Made by a program: the position numbers and the translations under genes. Below the pieces are notes generated by a model. It worked only from the letters and a program-made list of their open reading frames with translations, was not told where the DNA came from and made no database searches. This document shows positions 19,574 to 31,566 of a DNA stretch of 64,000 nt, one piece after another. Position 1 is the stretch's first letter, and each line of letters opens with the position of its first letter. The stretch comes from Microdochium bolleyi (Eukaryota; Ascomycota; Sordariomycetes; Xylariales; Microdochiaceae). Where the stretch lies: assembly GCA_001566295.1 (NCBI GenBank), contig KQ964245.1:3291524-3355523 (forward strand), in the 5' to 3' direction.

Positions 19574-21539
19574 GGTGGTGAGGATGAGTCTAGTTGGGGA
19601 AGAAGAAGCGAAGATGGTGCGAAATTCTAGTGTTGCGACGAGCGTGCCCAGGCAGGCTGTGGGTGGTGCCGACGCGACTTCGAAGATGATGGTCGTATTG
19701 ATTAAAATGGTAGGTAGAACTGAATTCGAAGGATTCGCTGCTATGCGCACGGCGCAAATGGATGAAACTGGCTGAGCAAGACGGATGAGTCCGCGGTCCG
19801 GGGGGTGCCTGGATGAGCCTACGACGAAGGCGAGTTCGGCCGCCGAGAACAAATGAACGGGCGTCAAAACACAGGCATCAAGGATGTCAAGGAGTGATGA
19901 TGTCGCGCAGGGAAGCTGGACGGCCAAGGTCGCATGGGTGAGGTCGCTTCTAGAACCAAGAGGGAAACCGAGGATCGCCGCTTTGTCATGCGTGTTTCAG
20001 CGGTGTTCTGGGGCACTAGCGGTGTTTGGCGGGAGCCCGTGAGAGGCTGCCGTGTTTGCGAGATGCCGAATCGTGGAGTTCCTGGTGCATATCGGCATGG
20101 AATGCGGTGATGCTCGACGAGGGCCGTTAGGACATGCTGCTGCAGAAAACGAGCGTGAGGGGGTCGCCCGACGAGGCGGGGGAGCGCGGCGCCAGGAGCT
20201 GTCCGGATGACGATGACAAGGACAAACAGTGCGTGCGTGTCAGACCAACCAGGTCAGACCAAAGGTCTGTGTTGTGCGAAACGAAGGTCGATGCTTGCGT
20301 GACAATGACTGAATCGCTCGCCCCAAAGGTCAAAGCAGCAACACCGCCCACCAGGCTGAGACAGGCGTGTCTGTGTAGGCGTGTGCAAGAGATCCGATAG
20401 GCGGGGGGCGGCAAGGGCTCAGTGGCACACGCCCCTTGGACTGTCCCGGGCCCAAGTGCGGGCTGCGGGAAGGACATGGAAGCTGCAGGAATGGGCGTGG
20501 ATTGGTAAGGCCGATCTGAGCAAGCGCGAAACCTTCCAGGTCGGCCTGGGATATCCACCGATCAGACCGAGACAGACAGGGCACAGATCCCAGCGCATCG
20601 CAAAGGTCAAACAACTTAAGATACTTCACCAAAAGTTACTCCGTACCTTGCACGAGCGCCTAAGGTTCCGTTTACGGAGTACTGCGGATGCTACCCGACT
20701 GTGCACCTAGGTATGCCTTCTCCGGCCTAGGTAACCTAGGGGAGCCTCCATATCCCCAGCCATCCAGTTGCTTGACAGATCCGTCGATGCTTGCCCCAGG
20801 CCACCAAACTTAGAGACATGTCACGAGATGGCCTGGTGGCTGGGAAGCGAGCCGGGCCTCGGGATGTGCCTGGGCATGCTGGGCGTACTGTCTCATCATC
20901 CCGACACATGGCTCAACCTGTCTAATATCTGCCAGCTCATAACTCAACGAGTACATTGATGTACATGGCCGAGACAGCTAGAGAGCCAGAGGAATAGAAA
21001 CCCGAAGGGCAGAGATGCAGGGGTGGAACCGAGAGAACTGAATCACCGTAAATGCACACAAGCAGCTACGACCGCTCCGTGACGCACCGCGCAGGAGGCT
21101 GTCTATGAACCTATACGTACCTAGGTACCTTCAGGTAGGTAGACTTTGTTCAGTGAAGTTTACCAGTTCTCAGCCCTGCGCTTCCTGCTGCAATTTGGGG
21201 GAACACCGCAAGCACGTGACCACGAGTCGACAACTCGCGACATGCTGGTGCCTGACAGTCCCCTGGTGGGGCGGCCCCGGGCATGATCACTGCAAGCTCT
21301 CGAGGTCACTATCCCATTTACGCGTGGCGCGTCAAGCTGCTCAACAGCCGTGGAGAGTCACCGCCCATCGGACAAGCGCCACACTCGTTGTACTTGCAGC
21401 ATCCCACTCGTCTCGGCTATTCCTTCTGCATGATGAGCGAGGCAGACTCCTGCTGCTTATAGAGCTTGCTTGCTCTTCGTGCTTGGTCTTGCCTGCCGTT
21501 GAAACCGTGCCGAGGAGCCTCCCTGGCCGGCAGAGAGCC
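19574..21539. other. Long divergent intergenic region (TCP11-family gene / MRE11)
   Basis: Nearly 2 kb separates two divergent starts and should hold both promoters and long 5' UTRs. Frames such as 20381-20710 plus and 20127-20558 minus have no recognisable product. Notable sequence: clusters of CCTAGGTA-type palindromes at about 20705-20745 and 21110-21140. Confidence 0.55.
20704..21140. repeat. CCTAGGTA-type palindromic motifs
   Basis: Around 20705-20745 the motif CCTAGGTA/ACCTAGG occurs three times, and at 21117-21128 there is a perfect 12-bp palindrome GTACCTAGGTAC followed by related CAGGTAGGTAG. Such TACCTAGGTA words are frequent in Sordariomycete intergenic DNA. Function here is unknown. 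Confidence 0.6.
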
Positions 21540-23912
21540 ATGTCTGCCTCTCACTTCACAGGTAAGTAGATGCAACGTCATCTCGTTACCGTGAACTCGA
21601 CTGACCAGCATTCACACTCACAGAGGCGGACACGATCCGCATACTCTTGGCCACAGATAATCATGTCGGCTACGAGGAGCGGGATCCGATCCGCACTGAT
21701 GATAGCTGGAGGACGTTTGACGAGATTATGAACATTGCTAGGACTGAAGATGTGAGGCATTCTCGTCGACATGAAGAAGCGACATACTAATCAGAGAATG
21801 CTACGGGACAGGTTGACATGGTACTGCTAGCTGGAGATCTGTTCCATGACAACAAACCGTCCCGCAAGTCCATGTATCAGGTCATGCGGTCGCTCCGCAA
21901 GAACTGCCTAGGCATGAAGCCGTGTGAGCTGCAGTTCATGAGCGATGCCAGCGAAGTTTTCGACAGTGCGTTCAGCCACGTCAACTACGAAGACCCAGAC
22001 ATCAACATCTCAATACCAGTCTTCTCAATACACGGCAATCACGATGACCCAAGTGGTGAGGGCAATTACTGCTCTCTGGATCTTCTGCAGGTCGCTGGCC
22101 TGGTCAACTACTTCGGTCGTGTTCCAGAAGCCGACAATATTGAGGTCAAGCCGGTACTCTTGCAGAAAGGAGGCACAAAGCTGGCGCTCTTTGGTCTCAG
22201 CAATGTCCGAGATGAGCGCATGTTCCGGACGTTTCGGGATCACAGGGTCAAGTGGTTCAGACCGAATGTGCAATCGTCCGACTGGTTCAATCTGCTGGCA
22301 GTACACCAAAACCACCATGCTCACACGGCGACAGGCTACCTACCCGAGAACATGCTACCGGAGTGGATGGACTTGGTCGTCTGGGGACACGAGCACGAGT
22401 GCTTGATCGACCCAGTTCATAACCCAGAGACAGGTTTCCATGTCATCCAGCCTGGCTCATCAGTCGCGACATCACTGGTCCCTGGAGAGGCTGTCGCGAA
22501 GCATGTGGCTATTATGAGCGTGACGGGCAAGGACTTTACAATCGAGAAGCATCGGCTCAAGAGCGTCCGCCCGTTCGTCACACGAGAGATCATCCTGCAC
22601 AGTGATAAGAGATTTAAGGGCCTCGAAAAGCGCAAGGACAATCGTGGTGAGCTTACGCGAAAGCTGATGGAAGTCGTGGAGGAGATGATCGAAGAAGCCA
22701 ATGTGGAGTGGAACTCGATACAGGAAGAAGAGGTCGATCCTCGCGACAGACCTCTCCCCTTGGTGAGACTGAAAGTCGAGTATACGGCGCCTGATGGTGG
22801 TCAGTTCGACATCGAGAACCCACAGAGGTTCTCCAACCGCTTCAGCAACAAAGTGGCCAACACCAATGATGTCGTCTACTTCTACAGGAAGAAGAAAATA
22901 ACCAGTAAGTTCATCGCCTCAAGGTTAATTCACAGTGAAATCTCGGAGACGACTGACAATATCTGCACCCACAGAGAACGAGAAAGCGACAGATGTTGCG
23001 GAAGAGATCCTGGCCAATCTGGATCCCGATGAGATCCAAGTGAGCTCATTGGTTGAGGAGTACCTCGCCGCGCAGTCCCTCAAGATTTTGCCGCAGGCGC
23101 CCTTCGGAGACGCCGTCACACAGTTTGTGACCAAAGACGACAAACATGCGATGGAGCATTTCGTCAGCGAGTCGCTGTCTGGACAAGTCCGCCAGATGTT
23201 GTCACTTGAGGACGAAGAAGAAGACCTTGAGAGTGCCATGACACTTTTCAAACAGAAGCTTGAGCAGCAATTCAAGGTTGGCGGCTTGAAGCAGAGCAAG
23301 ATGCGAAGATACAAGCCAGTGCCAGATGACTGGGATTCGGACCTTGATGGCCACTGGCAAGATCAGCCTGAAGCAATCGAAACATCAGCCCCAGCAGTTG
23401 TCGCACCTCCCGCCACGAAAAAGACGACGGCTGCAGCCAAGACGACGGCCCGTGGCCGAAAGGCTGCGGCGAGCTTCGACCTTGATGACGAAGAGATGGA
23501 AGATGCAGAGCCCGTTGCTGCTGCACCCAAATCTCGGGGTAGAACAGCAGCCGCGAAGAAGCCCGCGGCTAAGGCTAAAGCTCCAGCGAAGAAGCCAGCT
23601 GCCAAAGGGAGGGGAAAGAAAGGCCAACTTTTCGAGCAAAGCGACGAGGACGAGGAAGACGATGTGTTTATGGACGATGATGACCACGACCCCCCAGCAG
23701 CACCACCTAAGCGCACCACAACGAGAGCTGCGACAACACGCTCGCAGCCTACACGAGGTGCCGCAGCAGCTCCGGCCTCGAAGGCACGGCAAAGCAAGCT
23801 TAACTTTTCGTCACAAAAAGCGAGTCAACAGGAGCCAATGGAAATTAGTGATGATGCCATCTCAGACGATCCTTTTGAGTCCATGCCGTCGACAAGATCA
23901 CGAGGACGCTGA
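21540..23912 (+). CDS. MRE11: Double-strand break repair nuclease MRE11
   Basis: Exons 21540-21561, 21624-21751, 21812-22904 and 22975-23912 give 726 aa; all phases match. The first exon is only 22 nt. MRE11 is the Mn-dependent 3'-5' exo/endonuclease of the MRE11-RAD50-NBS1/XRS2 complex, which processes DNA ends in the nucleus for homologous recombination, telomere upkeep and meiosis. Phosphodiesterase motifs are all visible: DNHVGY (Asp19, His21), GDLFHDNKPS (Asp59), GNHDDPSG (Asn126, His127), and WGHEHE (His243, His245). A capping domain follows, then an acidic/basic low-complexity C tail rich in AAAKKPAAKAK with SDEDEEDD runs, typical of the DNA-binding C terminus, ending near DDPFES. The frame at 21818 begins inside exon 3 and omits the first metal ligands. 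Neither RAD50 nor NBS1 lies in the window. Confidence 0.96.
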
Positions 23913-24926
23913 AAGCCAGGGGAGCAGTGGCTGATGAGATAGCCACAGACAATGGGCAATGCTCGTACATCGCAATGGTGGCTGCACACAATCTCTATGC
24001 GGTCGTCAGATGCAGGAGGGATGTTGTTTTGCAGATTGGCGAATTCATGTTCTGTATGATAATCAGGAGTGGGCCTGAGGAGCTCCAAGGTCATGTATTG
24101 CAGGGCAAATAATCTTGCTGCTATTGTATTGCGTTATGACCCACCGCCATGACACAGTCCGAGCCGACTCACATGCCTCCGACTCGCATGGCCAAGAACG
24201 GCGCGGCATTGACTCGCCGACTGGCCCTTGCTTGGTCCAGGTAATCAATCACCCGCGGGAATAATAAGTAATGTAGGCTGTAGACAGTCTGGCGTCCCGC
24301 AGGGTCAAGAAAGTGTGGGCACCTTCGGCTCCTGGTTCCCCAGTTCTCCATCTTTTTTTCTCTCCTCATGCCAGGGCCAGCCGACCTCGCCCGACCAAGT
24401 GCTCCTTCTGGGACCTCATCACTTCTTCCTGCCAGCTTTCTCTATCTTTTGAGTGTGTCCCGTACTACGACGACTACGACCACCGCCACCTTGTGCCCCA
24501 GAATTGCTCGTGTGACCGCCAGCGAGCGCCGATCCTGAGCCGCCAAACTTGGAACCCCGCCGCGTCTTGCCGAAAAAAACGATTCGGAGGCTTAAGCCGG
24601 TGTCGCTCTCGCGTCCTGCCCTGTCTCTGCCGTCCGGCAAAAAACGTCACCCACCGTCAGTCCGACCACGATTACAGCTCCCCGACCGGTCGCTTTGCTT
24701 TTTCCCTCGCACACGGGCTGTTCCTTGCTGCATCGAGCTCACGCACACACAAGCCGCGCCATTGCACCTGCAGAAGTGTGTTCGCCCGTGGTTGGCTGTC
24801 GCTGTCGTGTCGTAAAGCAGCTCCCGACTGACACAGAGTTTTCCCCCCTGCCGCAGGGCGCTTCTTATCGGTTATATCAGCGCATCGCCCGACAGCGGCC
24901 CCGCGTCCCTCCAACCTTTCTCCAAC
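23913..24926. other. Intergenic region, MRE11 3' flank and PRS promoter
   Basis: About 1 kb. The part nearest 24926 is C/T-rich, as in many fungal promoters/5' leaders of highly expressed genes. No additional gene or RNA was recognised. Confidence 0.5.
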
Positions 24927-26418
24927 ATGGGCGACATGGCGAACGAGATCAAGTTGCTCTCTGGCACAAGCCACCCGAGCCTGGCCAAATCCGTGGCCGA
25001 TCGGTACGTGGCTACTTTTTTGCTCATACGGAGTGTGAAATGGCCTCTATTCTCGTGACGGTTTCGGCGCAGACACTGCCGAAAATGCACCAGTTGCGCA
25101 TAGTCGCAAGCACTACCTTGGGAGGATCTCATGCCATACCAAGACTTTCCTCTCATTTGACGGCCTTGTGTATTTGATCAGCGGTGCGGAATACCAATTC
25201 GTGAGCTGACATTTCGTTCTCTAATGGCAGGCTGGGCATTGAGATTGCCAAGACGATGAGCTTGAACTACTCGAACCAGGAAACGAGCGTTACAATCGGA
25301 GAATCAGTCCGCGACGAAGATGGTACGGCTAGAGCTAGATCCTCCTGAGAGTCGCGTGCCGCGCGCATGGCTGTCGATGATGAGAGAAGCTAACCTTGCG
25401 TCCCGCTGCGACAGTATTCATTCTCCAGTCCACTGCGCCCGGTGATATCAACGACGGCCTCATGGAGCTCCTCATCATGATCCACGCCTGCCGCACGGCG
25501 TCCGCCCGCAGGATCACGGCAGTCATCCCCAACTTCCCCTACGCGCGCCAGGACAAGAAGGACAAGAGCCGCGCCCCGATCTCGGCCAAGCTCATTGCGA
25601 ACATGCTGCAGACCGCAGGCTGCAACCACGTCATCACCATGGACCTGCACGCCTCGCAGATCCAAGGGTTCTTCAATGTCCCCGTGGACAACCTCTACGC
25701 CGAGCCCAGCGTCCTGCGCTGGATTCGCGAGAACCGCGGTGGCGAGGACACCGTCATTGTCAGTCCCGATGCTGGCGGTGCTAAGAGAGCGACGTCCATT
25801 GCCGATCGCCTGGATCGTGCGTTCGCCCTCATTCACAAGGAGCGGCCCCGGCCGAACGTCGTTGGTCGCATGGTCCTCGTTGGTGATGTCGTGGACAAGG
25901 TGGCCATTCTGGTTGATGACATGGCTGATACTTGCGGCACCCTTGCGTAAGTGCTCTTGATTAACGATGGGGAATCAGTGGAGGCAGTGTGCTGATAATT
26001 GCCTATAGCAAGGCTGCCCAGACCGTCAAGGACCATGGCGCCAAGGAGGTCATTGCCATCGTCACTCACGGTATTCTGAGTGGTAAGAATTACTTTTTTC
26101 ACCCGAGATCATCCACGAACTTGAGCTAATCATCCACTACAGGTGATGCCATCAACATTCTCAACAACAGTGTGCTCAGCCAGATTGTTGTCACAAACAC
26201 GGTGCCTCTCGGCGACAAGATCAACAAGTGCAAGAAGCTCCGCGTCATCGACGTCTCCCCTACGCTTGCCGAGGCCATCAGGAGAACTCACAACGGAGAG
26301 AGTGTCAGGTACGTTGTCATCGCAAACCCAGGTCGATTACTCGTGGTGACAGCAGTGAATATTATGTGTGCTGACCGTGTTGCCTCGCAGCTTCCTCTTC
26401 TCTCACGCTCCGTTATAA
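24927..26418 (+). CDS. Ribose-phosphate pyrophosphokinase, PRS2/PRS4 type
   Basis: Six exons: 24927-25003, 25231-25322, 25415-25946, 26009-26082, 26143-26308 and 26391-26418, total 322 aa with consistent phases. The last exon adds only nine codons (SFLFSHAPL). PRPP synthetase transfers pyrophosphate from ATP to ribose 5-phosphate, feeding purine, pyrimidine, NAD, His and Trp synthesis in the cytosol. Seen: FPYARQDKKDK (ATP-binding flexible region), the metal-binding signature DLHASQIQGFF, PDAGGAKR, and the PRPP-binding loop VDDMADTCGTL. Length and the ending resemble the short yeast Prs2/Prs4 class rather than the inserted Prs1/Prs5. Fungi usually carry several PRS subunits that work as hetero-oligomers; the others are not here. 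Intron 1 (227 nt) is the longest of the gene. Confidence 0.95.
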
Positions 26419-27489
26419 GTTTCCAAATACAACGGGATAGGGGTTTTTCCCTTGACGTCACGTTGAGCTATTGCGGGACACGTGAGCCTTGGGAAGGAAA
26501 ATCGTCGGAGAGGAGTCTTGTTTTTTTTTCTTGTACGGAAGTGTTCAGGCGCAGGACGGCTTATCATCCTATTTGCCGCCACCTGGGTACTTCTCGCTGT
26601 TGCTTTTCACCACTAGTCTACCTTCACTTGTGGGCTGTCGTAAAACAAAACACATTGCATCTGCCGGGGGCGTTTACAGTCATTGCTTGCGAATTTGGTT
26701 GTTCGCCATTCTATACACCACCACATCAATATATATGTTCCGTACACGTATCGTATATTGTCCTGCTGTCGGTCCGTTGAGCTCAGTACCTATTCTTGAT
26801 CTAATATATTATAGCTTGTCCTCCAGAGATGGCATGCCCGAGGTTATACTGCGCCAGGTCGTGGCACTACTTCTGTCACATGGACCAGCTTGACACTGGA
26901 GAGAGGTGTCATGTCTACCCGACTGCCCATGGTTGCGTGGCCACAAGGCCATTAGCCGGAGGTCAAGCGGCTGGAGAGGTATGAAGGGATATGACGTGAG
27001 TTGATGTACAGGTGATGACTGCCTGATGTTGGCCATTATTGCAAGTCATCGACTGATGGGGTGGGGCCCATGTGTCGCTGAAAACTATCAAACATGCATT
27101 AATCATTATGAGGACATCACAAGGAAGATCTCGGCGAACCAGGAATGAGCATCATCGGACAGGTCTTCTATCTTTCATAAGTTTTTTGTTTTTTGGAGGG
27201 AGCCCCCCCTGGTAGGTAGGGGGCAAGCATGTATGTGTGTGGTACACAAAGTCCATGGATATCTTTTGTATGAACTTTTGAGAATACCCTCCCCCTTCGT
27301 CGTCATCAAGACATGGAAGAAGCGCTTGGTAAAGCAGAGATAATGTGGCCCGGCTGTCCGCGCTGATGCCCCATTCGTATTTCTCCGTGCCCCTCCTTTT
27401 GTATCTCGGAACCCAGTCATGAATTTTTACTCCCAAATGCAAGAACCAGATGATAGTGAAGACACCGACCCAACAACGCCTGTAGTGAT
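26419..27489. other. Intergenic, convergent 3' ends (PRS / RPS6)
   Basis: The two genes converge; this 1.07-kb interval should hold both 3' UTRs. It is T-rich after the PRS stop (a T run near 26520) and contains C/T and A/T-rich patches near 27180-27230. No coding or RNA gene seen. Confidence 0.5.
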
Positions 27490-28671
27490 TTACTTGCGCA
27501 TGGAGCTGGCGCGTCTCTTGCGGGACTCGGCCTTCTGGGCCTTGGCCTCGGAGACACGCTTGGCAAGGATCTGGGCGTACTCGTTCTGCAAGGAAGAAAG
27601 ACAGGTTAGTACAACGTCTACAAAGGGTCAGTGAAGGGGTGGTTCGACGTACGGCCTCGTCCTTGACCTTCTCGGCCTGGCGACGCTTGAGCGCGATCCG
27701 GTGGCGCTTGTGCTGGAGGCGCTGGGGAGTGACGAGTCTCTGGATCTTAGGAGCCTTGGTGTAGGCAGCCTTGCCCTCGCCCTTGGGCTGGACCTCACGT
27801 CTGATGACGTACTTGCGGACCTATATGGTGGTGGAAGAATCCTTATTAATATCTCTTATTTGTGTTTCCTCTCTTTCGATCGGTGTTGTCCGCTCAGACT
27901 CTGCTCCGGCATTGCTCGAGTGGAAATCCGAAAGAAAATCGTTCTTTCTTCATCCCACACAAGCAACAGCCGGGCAGGCGACGACGAATGTTGTACTTAC
28001 ATCGTCATCCTTGCTGAGACCGAAGAAGCGGCGGATCTTGGTGGCACGCTTGGGGCCGAGGCGCTTGGGGTGAACGACGTCGGTAAGGCCGGGGATCTCG
28101 TTGTCGCCCTGCTTGACGACGGAGAGGGCAAGGACGGAAAGGTCCATGGCGACGATGCAGCCACGGACGGACTTCCGCTTGCGCTCGCCGGTGCGGCGGG
28201 GGCGGTAGCAGGAGTGGCCCTCGGCGAGCAGGAGCCTGACACGGGTAGGGTGCATGACACCCTGCTTCATGGGGAAACCCTGCTTGTCGTTACCGCCGGT
28301 GATGCGGAAGATGTAGCCCTTGAACTCATCGCCGAGGTTGTCGCCGGGAACTTCCTGACCCATCTGTTCGGAGGGAGACGCATGTTAGTAAATGTTGCCA
28401 TCGTTCGTGTCGGGCTGTGCAAGTCGATCGAAAAGTGCGAGAAGTGCGTCAAGAAAGACTGTCGATGAAGCCTTGGCGGCGGGCGAGGCGTCCACGTCGA
28501 ATCTCTCTTGGGCGTGCTTCGTCGAAAATATCGATCTCCGCTGTCGAGCCTGTGCAGGCGTGTGTGGTCGGAACGTACGCGCTTCTCCATGAAGTCACGG
28601 AGCTTTCTCTCATCCTCGATCTCGACGAGCTTCTGGCTGCCATTGGCAGGGTAGGAGATGTTCAACTTCAT
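27490..28671 (-). CDS. RPS6: 40S ribosomal protein eS6
   Basis: Exons 28671-28579, 28363-28001, 27820-27653 and 27585-27490, all phase 0, giving 239 aa, the usual eS6 length. Structural protein of the small cytosolic ribosomal subunit. Seen: MKLNISYPANGSQK start, FKGYIFRITGGNDKQGFPMK, CYRPRRTGERKRKSVRG, PKRLGPKRATKIRRFFGLSK, TKAPKIQRLVTPQRLQ, and the C-terminal RKRRASSMRK, which holds the RRxSS target of S6-kinase/AGC kinases, so phosphorylation downstream of TOR is expected from the family. Intron 1 is 215 nt and falls after KR of the first exon. Codon use is strongly biased toward C-ending codons, as in highly expressed genes. It shares a 461-nt divergent promoter with CTF8. Confidence 0.97.
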
Positions 28672-29132
28672 CTCGGCGGTGTTGGGTTGTCGACTGGTCG
28701 TTGGGTGTGCTGGGGAGAGAAATCGGAAAAGTCCACCAAGAATCGCAGCAGAACTTCGCAACACTGGGGGACTGGGCTCGAGCGGGTCGCCCTGCGTTTG
28801 TGATTTTGCTCGCCTAAAATTTCACGGTGTCTGTGGGGACCTGGGTAGATTCGCGCCAGCTCCTTGTAGGGTTGAGCACGGACCAGGAGAGCGCTGCTCT
28901 TATCGGCAGAGCTTATCGCCCTCACTCGCGCCCCACCTTGCCAGAGCGAGTGGGGCCCTCTGGGTAGGCTGCCCAGGTGGGCTCGCCCGGAGTATCGCCG
29001 CCCGAGCTGTGACGGCCGATGAGATGCATGCTCAGCATCCAGTACCACCAATCTTCGTTCGACATGCTCGGGAGCTAGATGTGCCAGCAAACGCAATATT
29101 TGGTGTAAATCGGACACTATTTTACCAGCAAG
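28672..29132. promoter_or_regulatory. Divergent promoter between RPS6 and CTF8
   Basis: Only 461 nt separate the two start codons. On the plus strand there is a GTAGGGTTG (telobox-like TAGGGTT) near 28867 and a TAAAATTTCAC block near 28814. TAGGGTT-like elements bind Tbf1/Rap1-type factors in ribosomal protein promoters of other fungi; binding here is inferred. Confidence 0.45.
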
Positions 29133-29588
29133 ATGACCTCTTCCGTCAAGCTTTTCCCACGGCCCGCCAACAACGGGACTGTCTCGTTGGACCAGATGCC
29201 ATCTGTTCTCCAGACCCCAGCCGGCTTGGCCATGCTCGAATTACAGGGCACAATCAACCTTCCACAAGCCGCAGACCCGGAGGACGATACCCCGGAAACC
29301 CTCATCGGAAGTTTGTCATTTCCCGACTGGCGTCCAGAAACACAGGACAGCTCGAGCACAGCATGGATGAAGCGAGTCCACCTTTTCATCGGGCAAAACC
29401 AACGACTGACTGGTGAAGTCAAGAAGCTACCAAAGGCAGTCGCCATTCTACGAAAACGACAGGCCAACGCTGATGTTGCCATGGAAGATGGCGCATCGGT
29501 GACGCCAGCAGAGGACCTTGAGGTTGTCGAAATCGTCAAGTACAAGTTGATGTTTAGCCATCGGCCTGAACCAGTCGGCGCCTCTTGA
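29133..29588 (+). CDS. CTF8: Chromosome transmission fidelity protein CTF8
   Basis: Single-exon gene, 151 aa. CTF8 is a small subunit of the alternative replication factor C complex CTF18-DCC1-CTF8-RFC, which loads PCNA at forks and supports sister-chromatid cohesion. Family-typical segments are visible: TPAGLAMLELQGTINLP near residue 30, IGSLSFPDW near 65, VHLFIGQNQRLTGEVKKL near 85-105, and the conserved C-terminal EIVKYKLMFSHRPEPVG. Length matches fungal family members. It is divergent from RPS6, and its start lies 461 nt from the RPS6 start, so expression may be linked through a shared promoter (inference). Confidence 0.93.
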   Translation: MTSSVKLFPRPANNGTVSLDQMPSVLQTPAGLAMLELQGTINLPQAADPEDDTPETLIGSLSFPDWRPETQDSSSTAWMKRVHLFIGQNQRLTGEVKKLPKAVAILRKRQANADVAMEDGASVTPAEDLEVVEIVKYKLMFSHRPEPVGAS

Positions 29589-30799
29589 AGTTTCAGCAAG
29601 TTTTAAATTTCCACGCTTAATCACGAAGGCGCTTGCCTAAAGAGCGTCGGGATTTATCTTCAACTTGACTCCACGGTGCGTCATTGTGCAGGGATGCCAC
29701 TGCCGCGGTGGTTCAAGTAACTAGTGAAAGACATTATCGTCTTCGTCTGCGGTTAAGCAATGGGCCGCAGCTAACGCATTCGCGTGCCCAATGAAACGAA
29801 AGCGACCTGCCACGCCCCTTGAAAGACACGAAACCCTCGGCGAATCGAGCACGGCAGACCGTTGTGCTCGCAGCACATCCAGATGGTTCTGGAGGATTCA
29901 GCTTCAAGGGAGAGTGGGTTAATTCTTTGATGTTGCCACATCGGAAAGCCTGTTGCATTCGCCATCCAATGGTCCTTCCGGCATGAGCCTGATTCCAATT
30001 CGGCGAGATCTCGTAGTCGACGTGCAGATACAGTCGACTTGGTCGAGCTTCCGATGACATGCACCTCGGTTTACGCACTCTCTACTAGCCTCTTTCAAGA
30101 CAGCGAAAGCCACACCGAGAAGGGGAACAGCACCGCAGTTCTTCTATGCTCACCACAATTTGTACAGGGTCAGGGTATAATTGGGTTAGCAAGAGAAACA
30201 GCCCGGGGGCCTCACCGTAGGCCACGCTCTCCCACATCGTTTCAGTTTGAGTGCACGCGCTGCATATGCCAGCTATATACCAATATCGACTTTAGACTAA
30301 ACGATCGATATGCCCTTATCAACCGCACAGCTGGGTCGGCATGAGACCATGGACGTGAAAGCATGCAAGGCCGCGCATATCACTGGCCAGAAGTGAGATT
30401 CGCTAGTGTTACATGGTACCACGGAAGCCGAAGCACCGGACTTGACCGATTATGTACCGGCTGCAAGGCGGTTGCCGACCGGGACGGGGCCGTCGGGACC
30501 GGTTTTGTGGTCACGGCCCCGGGGCCCCACTTCACTTAGGCGCGGCACGTCAAGCGCACCACCACAAGCCAGCCGTCTTGATCAATCACCATCAGTGTTG
30601 CCGCATTAAGCAATATCCACGCCATCTTTATCGCGACATACAACAGCGCACCCATTACATTGCATCGCAGCGTCCTGGCAGCAGGCTGTACGGAACTACA
30701 ACTGCGCCTGAGGCTCTCAATCATCCACCTCCAGCCGCAACGTACCACGCGCACTCGGCGCCTCAGTCCTATCCATCAAAAGCAGCACGCGCGATTGAG
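29589..30799. other. Intergenic region
   Basis: 1.2 kb between two plus-strand genes, holding the CTF8 3' end and the TAF10 promoter. A GC-rich block near 30470-30550 lies about 300 nt before the TAF10 start. Small frames on both strands show no domain. Confidence 0.5.
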
Positions 30800-31566
30800 A
30801 TGTCGACGACGGCGAACGATAACACAGAGCAGGCCGCCGCCGGCGCGCCGACAACAGACTCGCAGCAGCAGCAGCCATCATCATCACAACAACCCTCCGC
30901 CCAGCCGCCACAAGCTTCATCGCAGCAACAAGGGGGAGTGACGGCCGCCGCTGCTGGTGCCGATGATAGCACTGCCGCGCCTGCGCTGCCCGAATCCAAG
31001 ATGCCGACACGCAAGGACACGTCGCTCAAAGAGTTCCTCAACAAGATGGACGACTATGCGCCCATCGTATGTCACTCTCCGAACTCTACATCCAGCCGTC
31101 CGTCTCCTCTTAACTTTCACTTGCAAACACTGACCTCCTTCCTCCGTGCCCTATACAGATTCCCGATGCCGTGACAAACTACTACATGACCAAAGCTGGC
31201 CTCCCCCCGCCCCCCCAGACCGACCCGCGGCTCGCGCGGCTCATCGCGCTGGCCGTGCAGAAGTTCGTCGCCGACGTCGCCGCCGACTCGTACCAGTACT
31301 CGCGGATCCGCGCGTCCAACACCGCCACCAACAACCCCATGGGCAACCTCGGCGCCGCAGCGGGCATCCCCATGCCCGGGCAGGCTGCCGGCGGCGGTTC
31401 GAGCAAGGACCAGGGTAAGGGCGGTCCCCTGGGTATCCAGCGCGCGGGCTACGGCGGTGGTGGTCAGGGTGGCAGCCAGAACAGGACAGTGCTCACCATG
31501 GAGGATCTGGGCATGGCGGTGGGGGAGTACGGCGTCAATGTGAAGCGCAGCGAGTTCTATCGGTAA
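30800..31566 (+). CDS. TAF10: Transcription initiation factor TFIID/SAGA subunit TAF10
   Basis: Exons 30800-31066 and 31159-31566 (phase 0), 224 aa. TAF10 is a histone-fold subunit shared by TFIID and SAGA in the nucleus; it pairs with TAF8 or TAF3 (TFIID) and SPT7 (SAGA). The N-terminal about 65 residues are Ala/Gln/Ser/Pro-rich and disordered. The core begins LKEFLNKMDDYAPI and continues across the intron as IPDAVTNYYMTKAGL, the family signature, followed by RLIALAVQKFVADVAADS. A Gly-rich linker (about residues 140-190) separates this from the conserved end VLTMEDLGMAVGEYGVNVKR. The frame is open upstream of 30800, but MSTTANDN is the first Met giving a plausible N terminus. Confidence 0.94.

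Noticed and set aside
19574..19927. 118-codon N-terminal extension of the TCP11-family protein
   Set aside because: Composition is unlike the rest and a good Met with a typical acidic start follows; treated as 5' UTR.
22935..22974. Met start at 22935 for a separate protein downstream of MRE11
   Set aside because: It lies inside MRE11 intron 3; the remaining frame is the MRE11 C-terminal exon joined in phase from 22904.
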